DNA of 13,430 nt, from assembly GCA_030837265.1 (NCBI GenBank), contig JAUPKV010000442.1, forward strand, positions 1 through 13,430, read 5' to 3'. Each line of letters starts with the position of its first letter. Positions within the stretch are counted from its first letter, which is position 1. Shown piece by piece: positions 5,728 to 13,388 of the stretch. Made by a program: the position numbers and the translations under genes. The notes under the pieces are model-generated. The model worked only from the letters and a program-made list of their open reading frames with translations, was not told the DNA's origin and made no database searches. The DNA comes from Methanobacteriota archaeon (GTDB lineage: Archaea; Halobacteriota; Methanosarcinia; Methanosarcinales; Methanosarcinaceae).

Positions 5728-6126
5728 ATAAATATTGATTTAAGCTAGACATTATATATTCAATCATAGATAATTATAACAAATGTTTATTCTTAATGAA
5801 TATTTTTCCCATTATTATAAAAAACACAAGATGTCATAATTTGGATGAAAAAACATACATTGAGAATCTTGCTCGGTAACTCACCCCCCATGAATGAGAA
5901 GAGATTGCAATAACAAATGTGTGTCAGTTAGCATGATTCGAGAGAAATATAATAATTATTACTATTAAACAGCGACAGTATATATATAAAAGTTATAGTA
6001 TAGTTTACCACTATGAAGAGATAAAAAGTGAAATTTGATTTTTTATAAAATATTTTGAGAACTAAATATACAACTGTTTAAAAAGTTATTACCACGAAGG
6101 TACTTCTTCAAACGGGGGTAGTCTGG
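5728..6126. other. AT-rich intergenic stretch without a gene
   Basis: No convincing reading frame on either strand. A short ORF reading MRRDCNNKC near 5893 has no ribosome site. The last part carries a TATA-like TTTTATAAAA (6041-6050) and GGGGGTA (6114-6120), a ribosome site serving the broken kinase-fold gene at 6127. Confidence 0.5.
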
Positions 6127-6707
6127 ATGGCATATCGATATGTTAATACTTTAAACCCTGGGAATCCTTTCCATGACTGGCTTATACATAAAGTTGTAGG
6201 AATAGGCTCCAGAATAAGCGATGCTCGGTTAAGGTTTTCAAACACAATTCATTTCATACAGTCTGCAGGTATCAGTTTGAAGGTGAACATTTTAACGTAA
6301 TGGCTAAGTTTTTTTCAGAATCCACATGAAGGCTAAGAGACTATAATTCCTACAAAGGTATGATGAACGAGTATAGGAACCTGAAAAAAGCAGCATCCAT
6401 AATAAACGTCGGAAAGCCTATAATAGTAGATAAAGATTTTAACTGTATTCTAGTGACCGAATATATAAGTGGAAAGCCTCTCAGATGGCATATCAATCAT
6501 GAAGAAAAGCTCGATGAACGACTTGCTTCTATTGCTCAGATGCTTCGACAGCTTCACGATAATACAAAGTCCTCTTACAATAAAGAAAATGAATTCAAGA
6601 ACTACCACGAAGTTTTAGATCATCAAAATATTAATACTCGTATATTTGGTCGTGGGGTTGAATCATTGAAAACCGAAAGCGCAAGAGTCTCTCAATATAT
6701 TCATTAA
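6127..6707 (+). pseudogene. Decayed kinase-fold (phosphotransferase-like) gene
   Basis: A first frame from ATG 6127 (MAYRYVNTLNPGNPFHDW...) ends at TAA 6298-6300. From about 6270 the protein continues in another frame, YQFEGEHFNVMAKFF, where AKFF looks like the beta-3 ATP-binding lysine of kinase folds. A TGA at 6327-6329 interrupts that frame, after which it runs open from RLRDYNSYKG to 6707. The hinge LVTEYISGKPL and the helix IAQMLRQLHDNT match the general order of aminoglycoside/lipopolysaccharide kinase-like proteins. The catalytic loop (HGD...N) that should follow is absent, so the gene has a frameshift, a nonsense codon and a lost C-terminus. Ribosome site GGGGGTA and a TATA box upstream survive. 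Exact family uncertain. Confidence 0.65.
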
Positions 6708-6769
6708 ATGCGTGGGATGTACTCGCTTTTTCGGAAATGTTCTATAATTCAGGGACACGACCGTATATT

Positions 6770-6900
6770 TCATGATTGAGTTTTCAGTTCGTCCATTCTT
6801 AAGATAGGCTCCAGACCGTCATATGCAAGCCAGACTGCAAGTGAAGCAGACAAATAGGCTCGCTATTGCAGCTACCAAATCCTTTGTCCCTCCCGTTCGC
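6770..6900 (-). pseudogene. Fragment of a membrane-protein gene
   Basis: On the minus strand the end of a protein is readable as LSASLAVWLAYDGLEP followed by ILRMDELKTQS and a TGA stop. Upstream the sense passes into another frame (TGGTKDLVAAIAS), so at least one frameshift is needed, and no start or ribosome site can be found. The rest of 6708-6992 shows no intact frame. Identity not recognised; it looks like the tail of a hydrophobic protein. Confidence 0.35.
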
Positions 6901-6992
6901 ACCACCACAAAACCTGAAATATAATTCTGCCTTCGGACGGAGAATAAACAAGCTCCCAAGTTACCACATATTGTCAACAATGTAAGGGATAA

Positions 6993-7568
6993 TCATTTCA
7001 TTTTAAACAAAGCGTAATACACAACTATAAAAAAAATAATGCTAAAAATAATAGCATATGTCTCTATTAGATTAATAGTTAATAAGAAATAATGAAAAGC
7101 GACAGTCATAAAGATTAAGAAGATATAAAAATTTTTAGGTATAAAATTTTGTGGTTTTATATCCGAAAGTGGATTATCAGTGTAATGTTCAAGTTTAAAC
7201 TTTGCAGAACCAGTCAACTCGGAGATCAAACTACTAGAGAAAACAACAATATAAATAACGAAACCCACAAAAAGAAAATACACCACGAATAAAGAAAGAG
7301 ATTTAAGACCAGGTTCAGGTTCTGAGATGTAATAAATAAATATGCCACAAAAAGCTTCCACGATAACGACAAAATAAGCAAGACCTATGAACATTCTTTC
7401 ATAGAAAGCTATTTTTTGATCAATTATGCCTTCAGTCTCAGTGTTCTCTCTCTCGTTTTTCTCGTTATATAAATATTGAATTTGTATAATAAATACCGCA
7501 ACAAATATTGTATAGAGCGCTCCAACTGTTTGCATTACAGATGACGGTAACCAAGCAAGATCAGGCAT
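6993..7568 (-). CDS. Hypothetical five-TM membrane protein
   Basis: 191 residues with hydrophobic segments at about 13-34, 59-81, 91-115, 147-168 and 171-188. A charged loop (35-58, NEKNERENTETEG) follows TM1 and a second polar loop (117-145) with HYTDNPLSDIKPQNF separates TM3 and TM4. TM4 and TM5 are nearly continuous, so the topology may be four or five segments. No catalytic motif is visible. There is no ribosome site before the ATG, so the transcript may be leaderless, or the start may be Met12. Neighbours are a gene fragment and recQ; nothing suggests a partner. Confidence 0.7.
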   Translation of the reverse strand: MPDLAWLPSSVMQTVGALYTIFVAVFIIQIQYLYNEKNERENTETEGIIDQKIAFYERMFIGLAYFVVIVEAFCGIFIYYISEPEPGLKSLSLFVVYFLFVGFVIYIVVFSSSLISELTGSAKFKLEHYTDNPLSDIKPQNFIPKNFYIFLIFMTVAFHYFLLTINLIETYAIIFSIIFFIVVYYALFKMK

Positions 7569-8133
7569 TTGATTAAGTATAGAAATGTCTTAATTAAAGA
7601 TTGTGCAAAGGATTTATGGTACTCTGGTTGATATTCTTATCTAGCAAAGTAAACCTATATTTTCTTGTGTAGCCTCGTAGATTTGATAGAAGCTTTGAGA
7701 TCTATGGTTAGTTAATAAGCTGGGGGGAGAGTAAGTAAAAAATTTGATTGCAGGAATTTTAATAAATTGAGTTATAAAAATAAGAGTAATAATTTAAATT
7801 GCTACAGATTGACATAATGTTTAATTTTTTAAATAAGTAAAAGCCTGTTAGAGTACTAGAGTTTTCATAGAGTTATAAGAAAAGAAGGAAGATTAAGGCG
7901 TATTTTTCATCGCTTAAGAAAAATAACTTTTTATGAATTTGATATTTTATCCAAAAGCCTTAAATACCGCCCGATATCTGCTCACAAAACGATCATTCGG
8001 GCGTTGAAGAAGGTTTTTAGTGTTCTCCATTGAAGTTTTAACACTTTAGGATGTATTCTAAACCTTTTAGCAAAGGATAACTAAAAAAGAAATAAATTAA
8101 AAAAGATGGTTCATTGAATCTTGTTTTAGGATC
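7569..8133. other. Intergenic region with hairpins and recQ 3' end signals
   Basis: No gene seen. Hairpins: TTAAGGCG/CGCTTAA (7893-7917), CGCCCGA/TCGGGCG (7968-7974 with 7997-8003) and AGTGTT/AACACT (8019-8024 with 8040-8045). The CGCCCGA hairpin is preceded on the plus strand by TTAAATA, a possible TATA box, and could belong to a small transcript. Next to recQ the minus strand carries two T-runs (CTTTTTTAATTTATTTCTTTTTTAG split over 8080-8106), a likely U-rich terminator. Confidence 0.45.
8080..8107 (-). terminator. U-rich terminator after recQ
   Basis: On the minus strand, two blocks of six Ts separated by AATTTATTTC lie 25-50 bases past the recQ stop. Archaeal RNA polymerase stops at such T-tracts without needing a hairpin. 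Confidence 0.5.
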
Positions 8134-9387
8134 TCAGGACTGGGAAAAACCTAGTCTGGATAGGAAAAGAGCTCTGACAAGTTTAAGTTCTTCTTCCTGG
8201 CATCTTTCACCCATTTTTTCCCGAATCAGAGAATCCAGTTCATTTTCGAGTTTTTCAAGTGCATCTTTTATCTGATGTTCTCTTTGAGGAGGTAAGAGTC
8301 CTTCAATATCCTTTATTTTTCCGGTAAGGATCAACTTTTCGAACTGCTTGAACACAGTTCCCATACTCAGGCTTTGAATTTCAGCTATTTGATCAATCTC
8401 AAGGCCCTGGGTAAACAGGGAAAGGGTTCTTTGCAGAGAATCTATCTCAAGATCGGAATCCACTTTAGGATTAGAGTCCATCTCATGGTTAAAATCTACA
8501 TGATGATTGTTTGCTTCAAATGGCTCATAGTTACGAGATTCCAGCTCAATAACTTTTGATTCAGGGTAACTTCCGATTGAACCTTTTTTGTTAGAGCTTT
8601 CAGTTGTGGAATCTTTCTCTGACCAGTCCTGAATGCTCATATCCAGAAATCTTGTCCTTTTTGGAGGCAGTTTGTGAACTTCTGAGAATTTTATTTTATC
8701 AGATTCAGGGACAGATACCTTAATTTCAGATGTGTCAATTTCAGCTGCCAGATCGGAATTCTTGTGATTCTCAGTTAAATTTTTAGGGACTGCCTCAATA
8801 TATTCAGGCTCTTTGCCGGCTGAAAACGCACCTTCTTTTTTTTCCTCTTTTTCCTCTTTTTCCTCTTTTTTTTCTTTTTTCTCGTCGGCAGCTAACAGGC
8901 CATAGTCTCTGCAATAGTTATCGATTTCAGTAAGGAAAGCATCCCCATATTTTCGCAATTTATGATCTCCAACCCCGGTAATGGAATGGAACTCCTCAGG
9001 GCTTTGCGGGAATTTCGTGGCCATTTCCTTAAGGGTAGTATCAGAAAAAATGATATAAGGAGGCAGGTTTTTCTTTAAGGCTAAATCCTTTCTCAGGGCT
9101 TTCAAGCGCTCAAAAAGGATAAGATCAGGTCCTTTTCCGGATTTTACAGCTGTCCTGATCTTAGACTGTTTTGAGATATCAGCCGCAGCCGGGAATCCCT
9201 CGGTCGGAAATTTCTCTTCGGCAATTGCTGCAATTTCTTCTGTCGGAAATTCCATATCGATTTTGTTTTTATCGTCTTTTTTGCCGACAGTTTTTGCAGG
9301 TATAGGGCTGTCATCTGTCTCCGGCATTCGGGCATTTCCAGTGTTTCCAGACTTTCCGGTGTCTCCGGCACAAAGCCTTCGGGGCAA
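8134..9387 (-). CDS. recQ: RecQ helicase, C-terminal part (HRDC and HTH), shifted frame
   Basis: Open frame of 417 codons that continues the RecQ protein of the overlapping upstream frame. It opens on a TTG with no ribosome site, and its first 20 residues are poor protein, so it is not a separate gene; the real match begins near 9333 (MPETDDSPIP) or at 9276. Contents: Pro/Glu/Thr-rich linker with FPTEE and FPTEG repeats; HRDC nucleic-acid-binding domain at about 86-165 (FERLKALRKDLA...FHSITGVGDHKLRKYGDAFL); Lys/Glu-rich run 168-185; acidic linker; and a C-terminal helix-turn-helix domain of the HTH_40 type at about 315-412 (LFTQGLEIDQIAEIQSLSMGTV). Joined to the helicase part the protein is about 936-939 residues. 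Confidence 0.8.
   Translation of the reverse strand: MPRRLCAGDTGKSGNTGNARMPETDDSPIPAKTVGKKDDKNKIDMEFPTEEIAAIAEEKFPTEGFPAAADISKQSKIRTAVKSGKGPDLILFERLKALRKDLALKKNLPPYIIFSDTTLKEMATKFPQSPEEFHSITGVGDHKLRKYGDAFLTEIDNYCRDYGLLAADEKKEKKEEKEEKEEKKEGAFSAGKEPEYIEAVPKNLTENHKNSDLAAEIDTSEIKVSVPESDKIKFSEVHKLPPKRTRFLDMSIQDWSEKDSTTESSNKKGSIGSYPESKVIELESRNYEPFEANNHHVDFNHEMDSNPKVDSDLEIDSLQRTLSLFTQGLEIDQIAEIQSLSMGTVFKQFEKLILTGKIKDIEGLLPPQREHQIKDALEKLENELDSLIREKMGERCQEEELKLVRALFLSRLGFSQS
8831..8883. repeat. Homopurine/homopyrimidine 9-bp repeat tract in recQ
   Basis: On the plus strand a nearly pure T/C run containing three copies of a TTTTTCCTC unit; on the coding strand GAGGAAAAA units encode Lys/Glu repeats of the RecQ linker. 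Such tracts slip in replication, change length in steps of three residues and can form triplex DNA. Confidence 0.65.
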
Positions 9388-10952
9388 ATAAGCTCCACTC
9401 TTTCCTGGCCTTTGAGTATTTTCCGGCTCATGGAGTTCAATTTCAAAATCGGGTACTGGGCTCCACTAACGTCAAGCAGGCCGCAACCTGTCATCTCGGA
9501 AACCAGAGACCTCCATTGTTCTTTTGTAAATTCTCGGCCGCTGCTGTGACTTTTCAATTTCTCATGACGATTTTGCTTGATCTTTTTATTTTTTGAGCCT
9601 GTAAGAACATCAATAACATAGTTAGTACCAAAACGCTGATTCAGTTCCTGAATACAGTTCATCAATTTTATTGCAGCTTCGGTCCCGTCGAAGGTGCCCT
9701 TGGGCCGGAGGCAGGAGTCGCAGTTTCCACAGAAATCCGGGAGTTTTTCCCCGAAGTACTCCATGATTGCCTGGCGCCTGCATTTATTTCCCTCACAGTA
9801 AGCCACCATCTGCCTTAACTGCACAAGCGAGAGGTCTTTTTCTTTTTCATTCGTTTTCTGCGAAATGAAGTAGTCATACTTGAAGCGATCTCCCCTGCTG
9901 AAGAAAAGGATGCATTCGCAAGGCCCACTGTCTCTCCCGCCTCTTCCGGTTTCCTGGTAATAACTCTCCAGGTTCCGCGGAAGGTCATAATGAATTACAA
10001 AACGCACGTTGGACTTGTCTATTCCCATCCCGAAAGCGATTGTTGCAACTATGATATCCACATCGTCTTTTATGAAGAGATCCTGGTTTCTGCTTCTTTC
10101 GGTATCGGAAAGGCCTGCATGATATGGAAGAGCTTTAAAACCTGCAAGGTTCAGTTTTTTTGTAAGGACTTCTACATTGTTCCTGCTCTGGCAGTAGATA
10201 ATTCCGGCTTCTCCTCTGTGCCGGAACAAATAATCATTAATCTCGGAAAAAGTCTCTTTTTTTGGTCTGACCTCGTAATACAGGTTTTTCCGGTTGAAAC
10301 TGGCCATGTAGGGACCTTTTTCAGGAGGGATTACAAGACCAAGCTGCGAAAGTATATCTTCCCGAACTCTCTCCGTAGCAGTAGCCGTAAGCGCTATGAT
10401 GGGTATCCCCGGAAAACCGTTCTGCGGGTCTCTCAACAGTTTCAATTTCCGGTACTCGGGCCTAAAGTCGTGCCCCCACTCGGAAATGCAATGAGCTTCG
10501 TCAACTGCAAAGAGGTTGACCTTTCCTTTTTTTAAAAAAGCAAAAGTTCCGGGCATCATTAGCCTTTCCGGGGCGATGTAAAGAATCTTCAATCTATTTT
10601 CAAGAAAAGCCGTTTTCACGTCCCGGTTCTCTCTTGCACTCTGGGTGCTGTTCATACAGGCTGCTGCTATCCCATTTGCTTCAAGGCTGTCAACCTGGTC
10701 TTTCATCAGGGAAATCAACGGAGAAACTACAACCGTAACTCCTCCCATCAACAGAGCAGGCAGCTGGTAGCAAAGCGACTTCCCTCCGCCCGTGGGCATG
10801 AGCACAAAGACATCCTTCTTCTCCAGCACATCCCTGACGATCTCCTCCTGAAGCGGGCGAAATGAAGTATATCCGAAAAACTGGTGCAGAGCAGAACGCA
10901 TTCTTGCCGGCAGAGAGTCCTCTAATCCGACCCCTCTTTTACTTGCCTTCAA
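9144..10952 (-). CDS. recQ: RecQ helicase, N-terminal part (helicase core, zinc, RQC)
   Basis: ATP-dependent 3'-5' DNA helicase core. Residues: Q motif region FGYTSFRPLQEE 26-37, Walker A MPTGGGKS 52-59, DEAH 151-154, SAT-like TATAT 189-193, motif VI QETGRGGRD 333-341, zinc cysteines C391, C408, C411, C414, then an RQC winged-helix domain at about 425-515. Homology ends near residue 542; the remaining 60 codons to 9144 are out-of-frame filler, and the HRDC/HTH half continues in the frame of 8134-9387. The first codon is TTG without a ribosome site; ATG at 10899-10901 (residue 18, MRSALHQFFGYTSF) matches the usual RecQ start better. AGGAGG at 10981-10986 has no usable start in this frame. Acts in recombination and replication repair. 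Confidence 0.88.
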   Translation of the reverse strand: MKASKRGVGLEDSLPARMRSALHQFFGYTSFRPLQEEIVRDVLEKKDVFVLMPTGGGKSLCYQLPALLMGGVTVVVSPLISLMKDQVDSLEANGIAAACMNSTQSARENRDVKTAFLENRLKILYIAPERLMMPGTFAFLKKGKVNLFAVDEAHCISEWGHDFRPEYRKLKLLRDPQNGFPGIPIIALTATATERVREDILSQLGLVIPPEKGPYMASFNRKNLYYEVRPKKETFSEINDYLFRHRGEAGIIYCQSRNNVEVLTKKLNLAGFKALPYHAGLSDTERSRNQDLFIKDDVDIIVATIAFGMGIDKSNVRFVIHYDLPRNLESYYQETGRGGRDSGPCECILFFSRGDRFKYDYFISQKTNEKEKDLSLVQLRQMVAYCEGNKCRRQAIMEYFGEKLPDFCGNCDSCLRPKGTFDGTEAAIKLMNCIQELNQRFGTNYVIDVLTGSKNKKIKQNRHEKLKSHSSGREFTKEQWRSLVSEMTGCGLLDVSGAQYPILKLNSMSRKILKGQERVELICPEGFVPETPESLETLEMPECRRQMTALYLQKLSAKKTIKTKSIWNFRQKKLQQLPKRNFRPRDSRLRLISQNSLRSGQL

Positions 10953-11027
10953 GAATTCATAATCAGTGCTCGTTCAATATCCTCCTGAAATGAAAAATGA
11001 TCACGCCAGAGTGTAAAAAACCCGGAA

Positions 11028-11072
11028 GAACTTATGAGAACTTACTAGTATGCATCATTTCAAATATTATAA
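11028..11072 (-). promoter_or_regulatory. Likely recQ promoter with direct repeat
   Basis: On the minus strand TTATAATAT (11064-11072) is TATA-like and stands about 110 bp before the recQ coding start. Some 20-35 bp downstream, where transcription would begin, the octamer TAAGTTCT occurs twice with a 10-bp period (11028-11045), a possible operator. The rest of 10953-11337 shows only a 40-codon plus-strand ORF without a ribosome site. Confidence 0.35.
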
Positions 11073-11261
11073 GTATGCCTTGCCTTACAGGTACGCCGGT
11101 ATTACCTACAATAGACTAAACAATAATGTACATATTTGTTTTACTATCCATGGCGCTGTGATCTTTTAAGCTTATCATATTTAAGTTGCATGTATGCGAA
11201 GTGAAAGTATTGTCGTTATAAGTTCAAAATAGATAGCCTGGAACCATTCCGGATTAAATAT

Positions 11262-11304
11262 AGAGAGTAAAAAAGAAAAGGGAAGGAAAAAATAAATCCC
11301 TTTT
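11262..11304 (-). terminator. Hairpin plus T-tract terminator of phosphatase gene
   Basis: AAAAGGGA (11276-11283) pairs perfectly with TCCCTTTT (11297-11304), and on the minus strand the hairpin is followed by TTCTTTTTTACTC. It lies 34 bases past the alkaline phosphatase stop. The loop is also T-rich, so termination may start there. Confidence 0.6.
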
Positions 11305-11337
11305 AAACTGGTTAATCAATGCTTTTTCTGTTTTGAC

Positions 11338-13095
11338 TCAATTGATCTTTGTCCCTTTTATCAGTGAAACAACTTCAGCAGGAATATAGATTTTGCCAGT
11401 TTCCGGAGCGTAAGTTACTATTCCTTCAAGTTCACGAGTTGCTCCTTTCTTAATTAAAATATTTTTATCAATTGGCAGTTGACAGTCTCCAATTCTCAGA
11501 ACCAGGTTAGAGGGATCTGTCATGTTTAATTGATACTCATTTTTATCCAGTTTCCCATCCCCGTTGTCTTTGGAGAAAGCAGAGCCCACTTCAACAAACA
11601 GGCGCGAGTTGGCTTTATTCAGGTCAAGTCCCAGTTCTTTAGCTATGTATTTCGCGATTTCGGTATTATCTACATGGCCTGTGAGGCGCTCAGGACCATA
11701 AGCATAAAGAGGGACATCCGAACCGTCATGCCCGTGAGTAGTCCAACCGATAACTGTGTGATTACGGCTGATAGCTTCACTGATAGCGTAGCTGAGAGAG
11801 AGAGCTTTTCCGCCTTCATTCACAGGCTTCATGAGCAGAGTAATATCATTTATGTCTTTATCAGTTGCATCAATACCCCACCAGGTTTTAATCTGCGCTT
11901 TGATATTTGCGGAAGAAGTGTCTGTGCCTATTTTTGTGGCAAGCCCGGTTGAACTGAGTTTCATGCCTTTGAGAGGCGCAATAAGATCTTCTACGGATGT
12001 ATGTGTGTAATCAGTGTCCGAGTCGCTGCCAATAGACAAGCTGCCTGTGTTGTGATCGGGGAAGACCAGTACAATTGTATGTCCATCTTTTTTAGCGAAG
12101 TCTACTGCGGCCTTAACAGCCCTGTCAAAAGCCAGGAAATCGGTTACGGCATATATAGGATCATTGGCGTGGTTTGCCCAGTCTACCTGACTGCCTTCCA
12201 CCATGAGGAAGAACCCATCTTTATCCTTTGAGAGAAGTTGTAATGCCTTTCCGGTCATCTCTGAAAGGGAGGGCTCTGTTGGGGCAAGTTCGGCACGGTC
12301 AATATCCGCATTCATGTGACTGCTGGCAAAAAGACCCCAGGCCTTACCCGAGCTCAGGTTCATCATCTTATCCTTACTGTCCACATACTTGTAGCCTCTG
12401 TTAAGGAGTACTTTTGTCAGGTTTTCCCCGTCAGTCCTTTTCCCTCCCTCAGCTTTGGGTACAAGATAACTGGCAGCTCCCCCGAAGACTACGTCAATGT
12501 TCTCATAGACCATCTGTTCTGCTATCTGGGTTTCATTATCCCTGTTGTCAACATGAGAAGCAAAACCTGCAGGTGTGGCATGAGTTACACGAGAGGTTGC
12601 CACAAGTCCGGTAGCTTTGCCTTTGAGCTTTGAAGCTTCGAGCACTGTTGCAAGCGGCCTGTACTGCAGTTTTTCAGGTGGCATTTCCAGTGTGCTTAAT
12701 ACAGTGCTGTTGCTTGGTCCGATACTTATGAAACCGTTGGTAGTTTTGTAACCCGTAGCGAAAGCAGTTACAGCTGCAGATGAGTCAGTGATGACCGAAT
12801 CGGTACTGTAAGTGGATACCGTTCCGGTTACCAGATTATCAAGCTCAAGAGGCTTTCCACTGTACCAGCGAGCCAAAGTTTCTTCACTCTGAGAACACCC
12901 ATCAGGAATCAGGACTATCACATTCTTTATTCTGGTGTCCGAATTTCCGGAAAGCTTGCTGTAGTCAGCTGAACTCGATAGTTCCTCATTCGCATTAGAA
13001 GCAATTTGTGCAGCTACTGTAGGTCCGACATTTCCCAGCAGCAGAAGCCCTATGATAGAAAAAGTAAACAAAATATTTTTTTCTTTTATATCCAT
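11338..13095 (-). CDS. phoA: Secreted alkaline phosphatase (PhoA family)
   Basis: 585 residues; hydrolyses phosphomonoesters outside the membrane to release phosphate. A signal peptide (about 1-29, hydrophobic core ILFTFSIIGLLLLG) precedes the catalytic domain. Metal and active-site motifs: PDG 64-66 (D65), TDSSAAVTAFATG with nucleophile S105, ATPAGFASH (H172/T174 region), EGSQVDWANHAND with E300, D305, H309, FPDHNTG with D347/H348, and THGHDGSDVPLYAYGP with H456. After about residue 490 a C-terminal extension holds an EF-hand-like DNGDGKLDKNEY loop and a beta-rich tail (YAPETGKIYIPAEVV) resembling copper amine oxidase N-terminal-like stalk domains; the last point is tentative. GAGGTAATC before the ATG is the ribosome site. 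A hairpin terminator follows; the gene is probably monocistronic and may be phosphate-controlled. Confidence 0.93.
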   Translation of the reverse strand: MDIKEKNILFTFSIIGLLLLGNVGPTVAAQIASNANEELSSSADYSKLSGNSDTRIKNVIVLIPDGCSQSEETLARWYSGKPLELDNLVTGTVSTYSTDSVITDSSAAVTAFATGYKTTNGFISIGPSNSTVLSTLEMPPEKLQYRPLATVLEASKLKGKATGLVATSRVTHATPAGFASHVDNRDNETQIAEQMVYENIDVVFGGAASYLVPKAEGGKRTDGENLTKVLLNRGYKYVDSKDKMMNLSSGKAWGLFASSHMNADIDRAELAPTEPSLSEMTGKALQLLSKDKDGFFLMVEGSQVDWANHANDPIYAVTDFLAFDRAVKAAVDFAKKDGHTIVLVFPDHNTGSLSIGSDSDTDYTHTSVEDLIAPLKGMKLSSTGLATKIGTDTSSANIKAQIKTWWGIDATDKDINDITLLMKPVNEGGKALSLSYAISEAISRNHTVIGWTTHGHDGSDVPLYAYGPERLTGHVDNTEIAKYIAKELGLDLNKANSRLFVEVGSAFSKDNGDGKLDKNEYQLNMTDPSNLVLRIGDCQLPIDKNILIKKGATRELEGIVTYAPETGKIYIPAEVVSLIKGTKIN

Positions 13096-13210
13096 ATGAT
13101 TACCTCAAAACCAAAAAAAATTACCAGGTTGGCTTATTAAGACCAGATCCTGGAGCTTAAATGCCTCAAGTTTTAAAAGGAGCCAGCTGTATTTGGATTT
13201 TGCACATATG

Positions 13211-13219
13211 AAATATATA
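13211..13219 (-). promoter_or_regulatory. TATA box of the alkaline phosphatase gene
   Basis: TATATATTT on the minus strand, about 118 bp before the ATG, would give a leader of roughly 95 bases. The leader contains short inverted repeats (around 13122-13152) but no recognised riboswitch. Confidence 0.45.
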
Positions 13220-13260
13220 CGACTCTATACTAAATATTTCGAAGACATGGCTACATAACC

Positions 13261-13388
13261 CTATTTTGTGGTACTTATCGTTTTGCGGCACTGGTAGTTT
13301 TTGGTACCTATTGTTTTATGAGTCACACTATTATGTGGGAACTCTTAATTGCAAAATATTCTCATTATATCTGCCCACCACATTATTG
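13261..13388. promoter_or_regulatory. Direct repeats upstream of the alkaline phosphatase promoter
   Basis: GGTACTTATCGTTTT (13270-13284) and GGTACCTATTGTTTT (13303-13317) match at 13 of 15 positions and are 33 bp apart, about three helical turns. CTATTTTGTGG (13261) recurs as CTATTATGTGG (13328), and an inverted version, CCCACCACATTATTG, lies at 13374-13388. They start 40-50 bp upstream of the TATA box, a position suited to an activator. A phosphate-response site is inferred from the gene they precede. Confidence 0.45.

Noticed and set aside
8374..8559. Plus-strand 61-codon ORF
   Set aside because: Antisense shadow inside the recQ C-terminal region without a ribosome site.
8134..9387. The 417-codon frame as an independent gene
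   Set aside because: It starts on TTG without a ribosome site, its first 20 codons are poor, and HRDC plus HTH_40 domains are the normal C-terminal part of RecQ.
9990..10535. Plus-strand 181-codon ORF
   Set aside because: Antisense to the conserved helicase motifs of recQ.
11088..11110. GGTA...TACC pairs as NrpR nitrogen-repressor sites (also near 13293)
   Set aside because: The methanogen NrpR operator is GGTA-N6-TACC; the spacings here are not six, and neither neighbour gene is a nitrogen gene.
10997..11119. Plus-strand 40-codon ORF reading MITPECKKPGRTYENLL
   Set aside because: No ribosome site or promoter on the plus strand, and it covers the likely recQ promoter and leader.
11530..12633. 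Four plus-strand ORFs of 66-140 codons
   Set aside because: All are antisense to the alkaline phosphatase coding sequence, which has a full set of active-site motifs.
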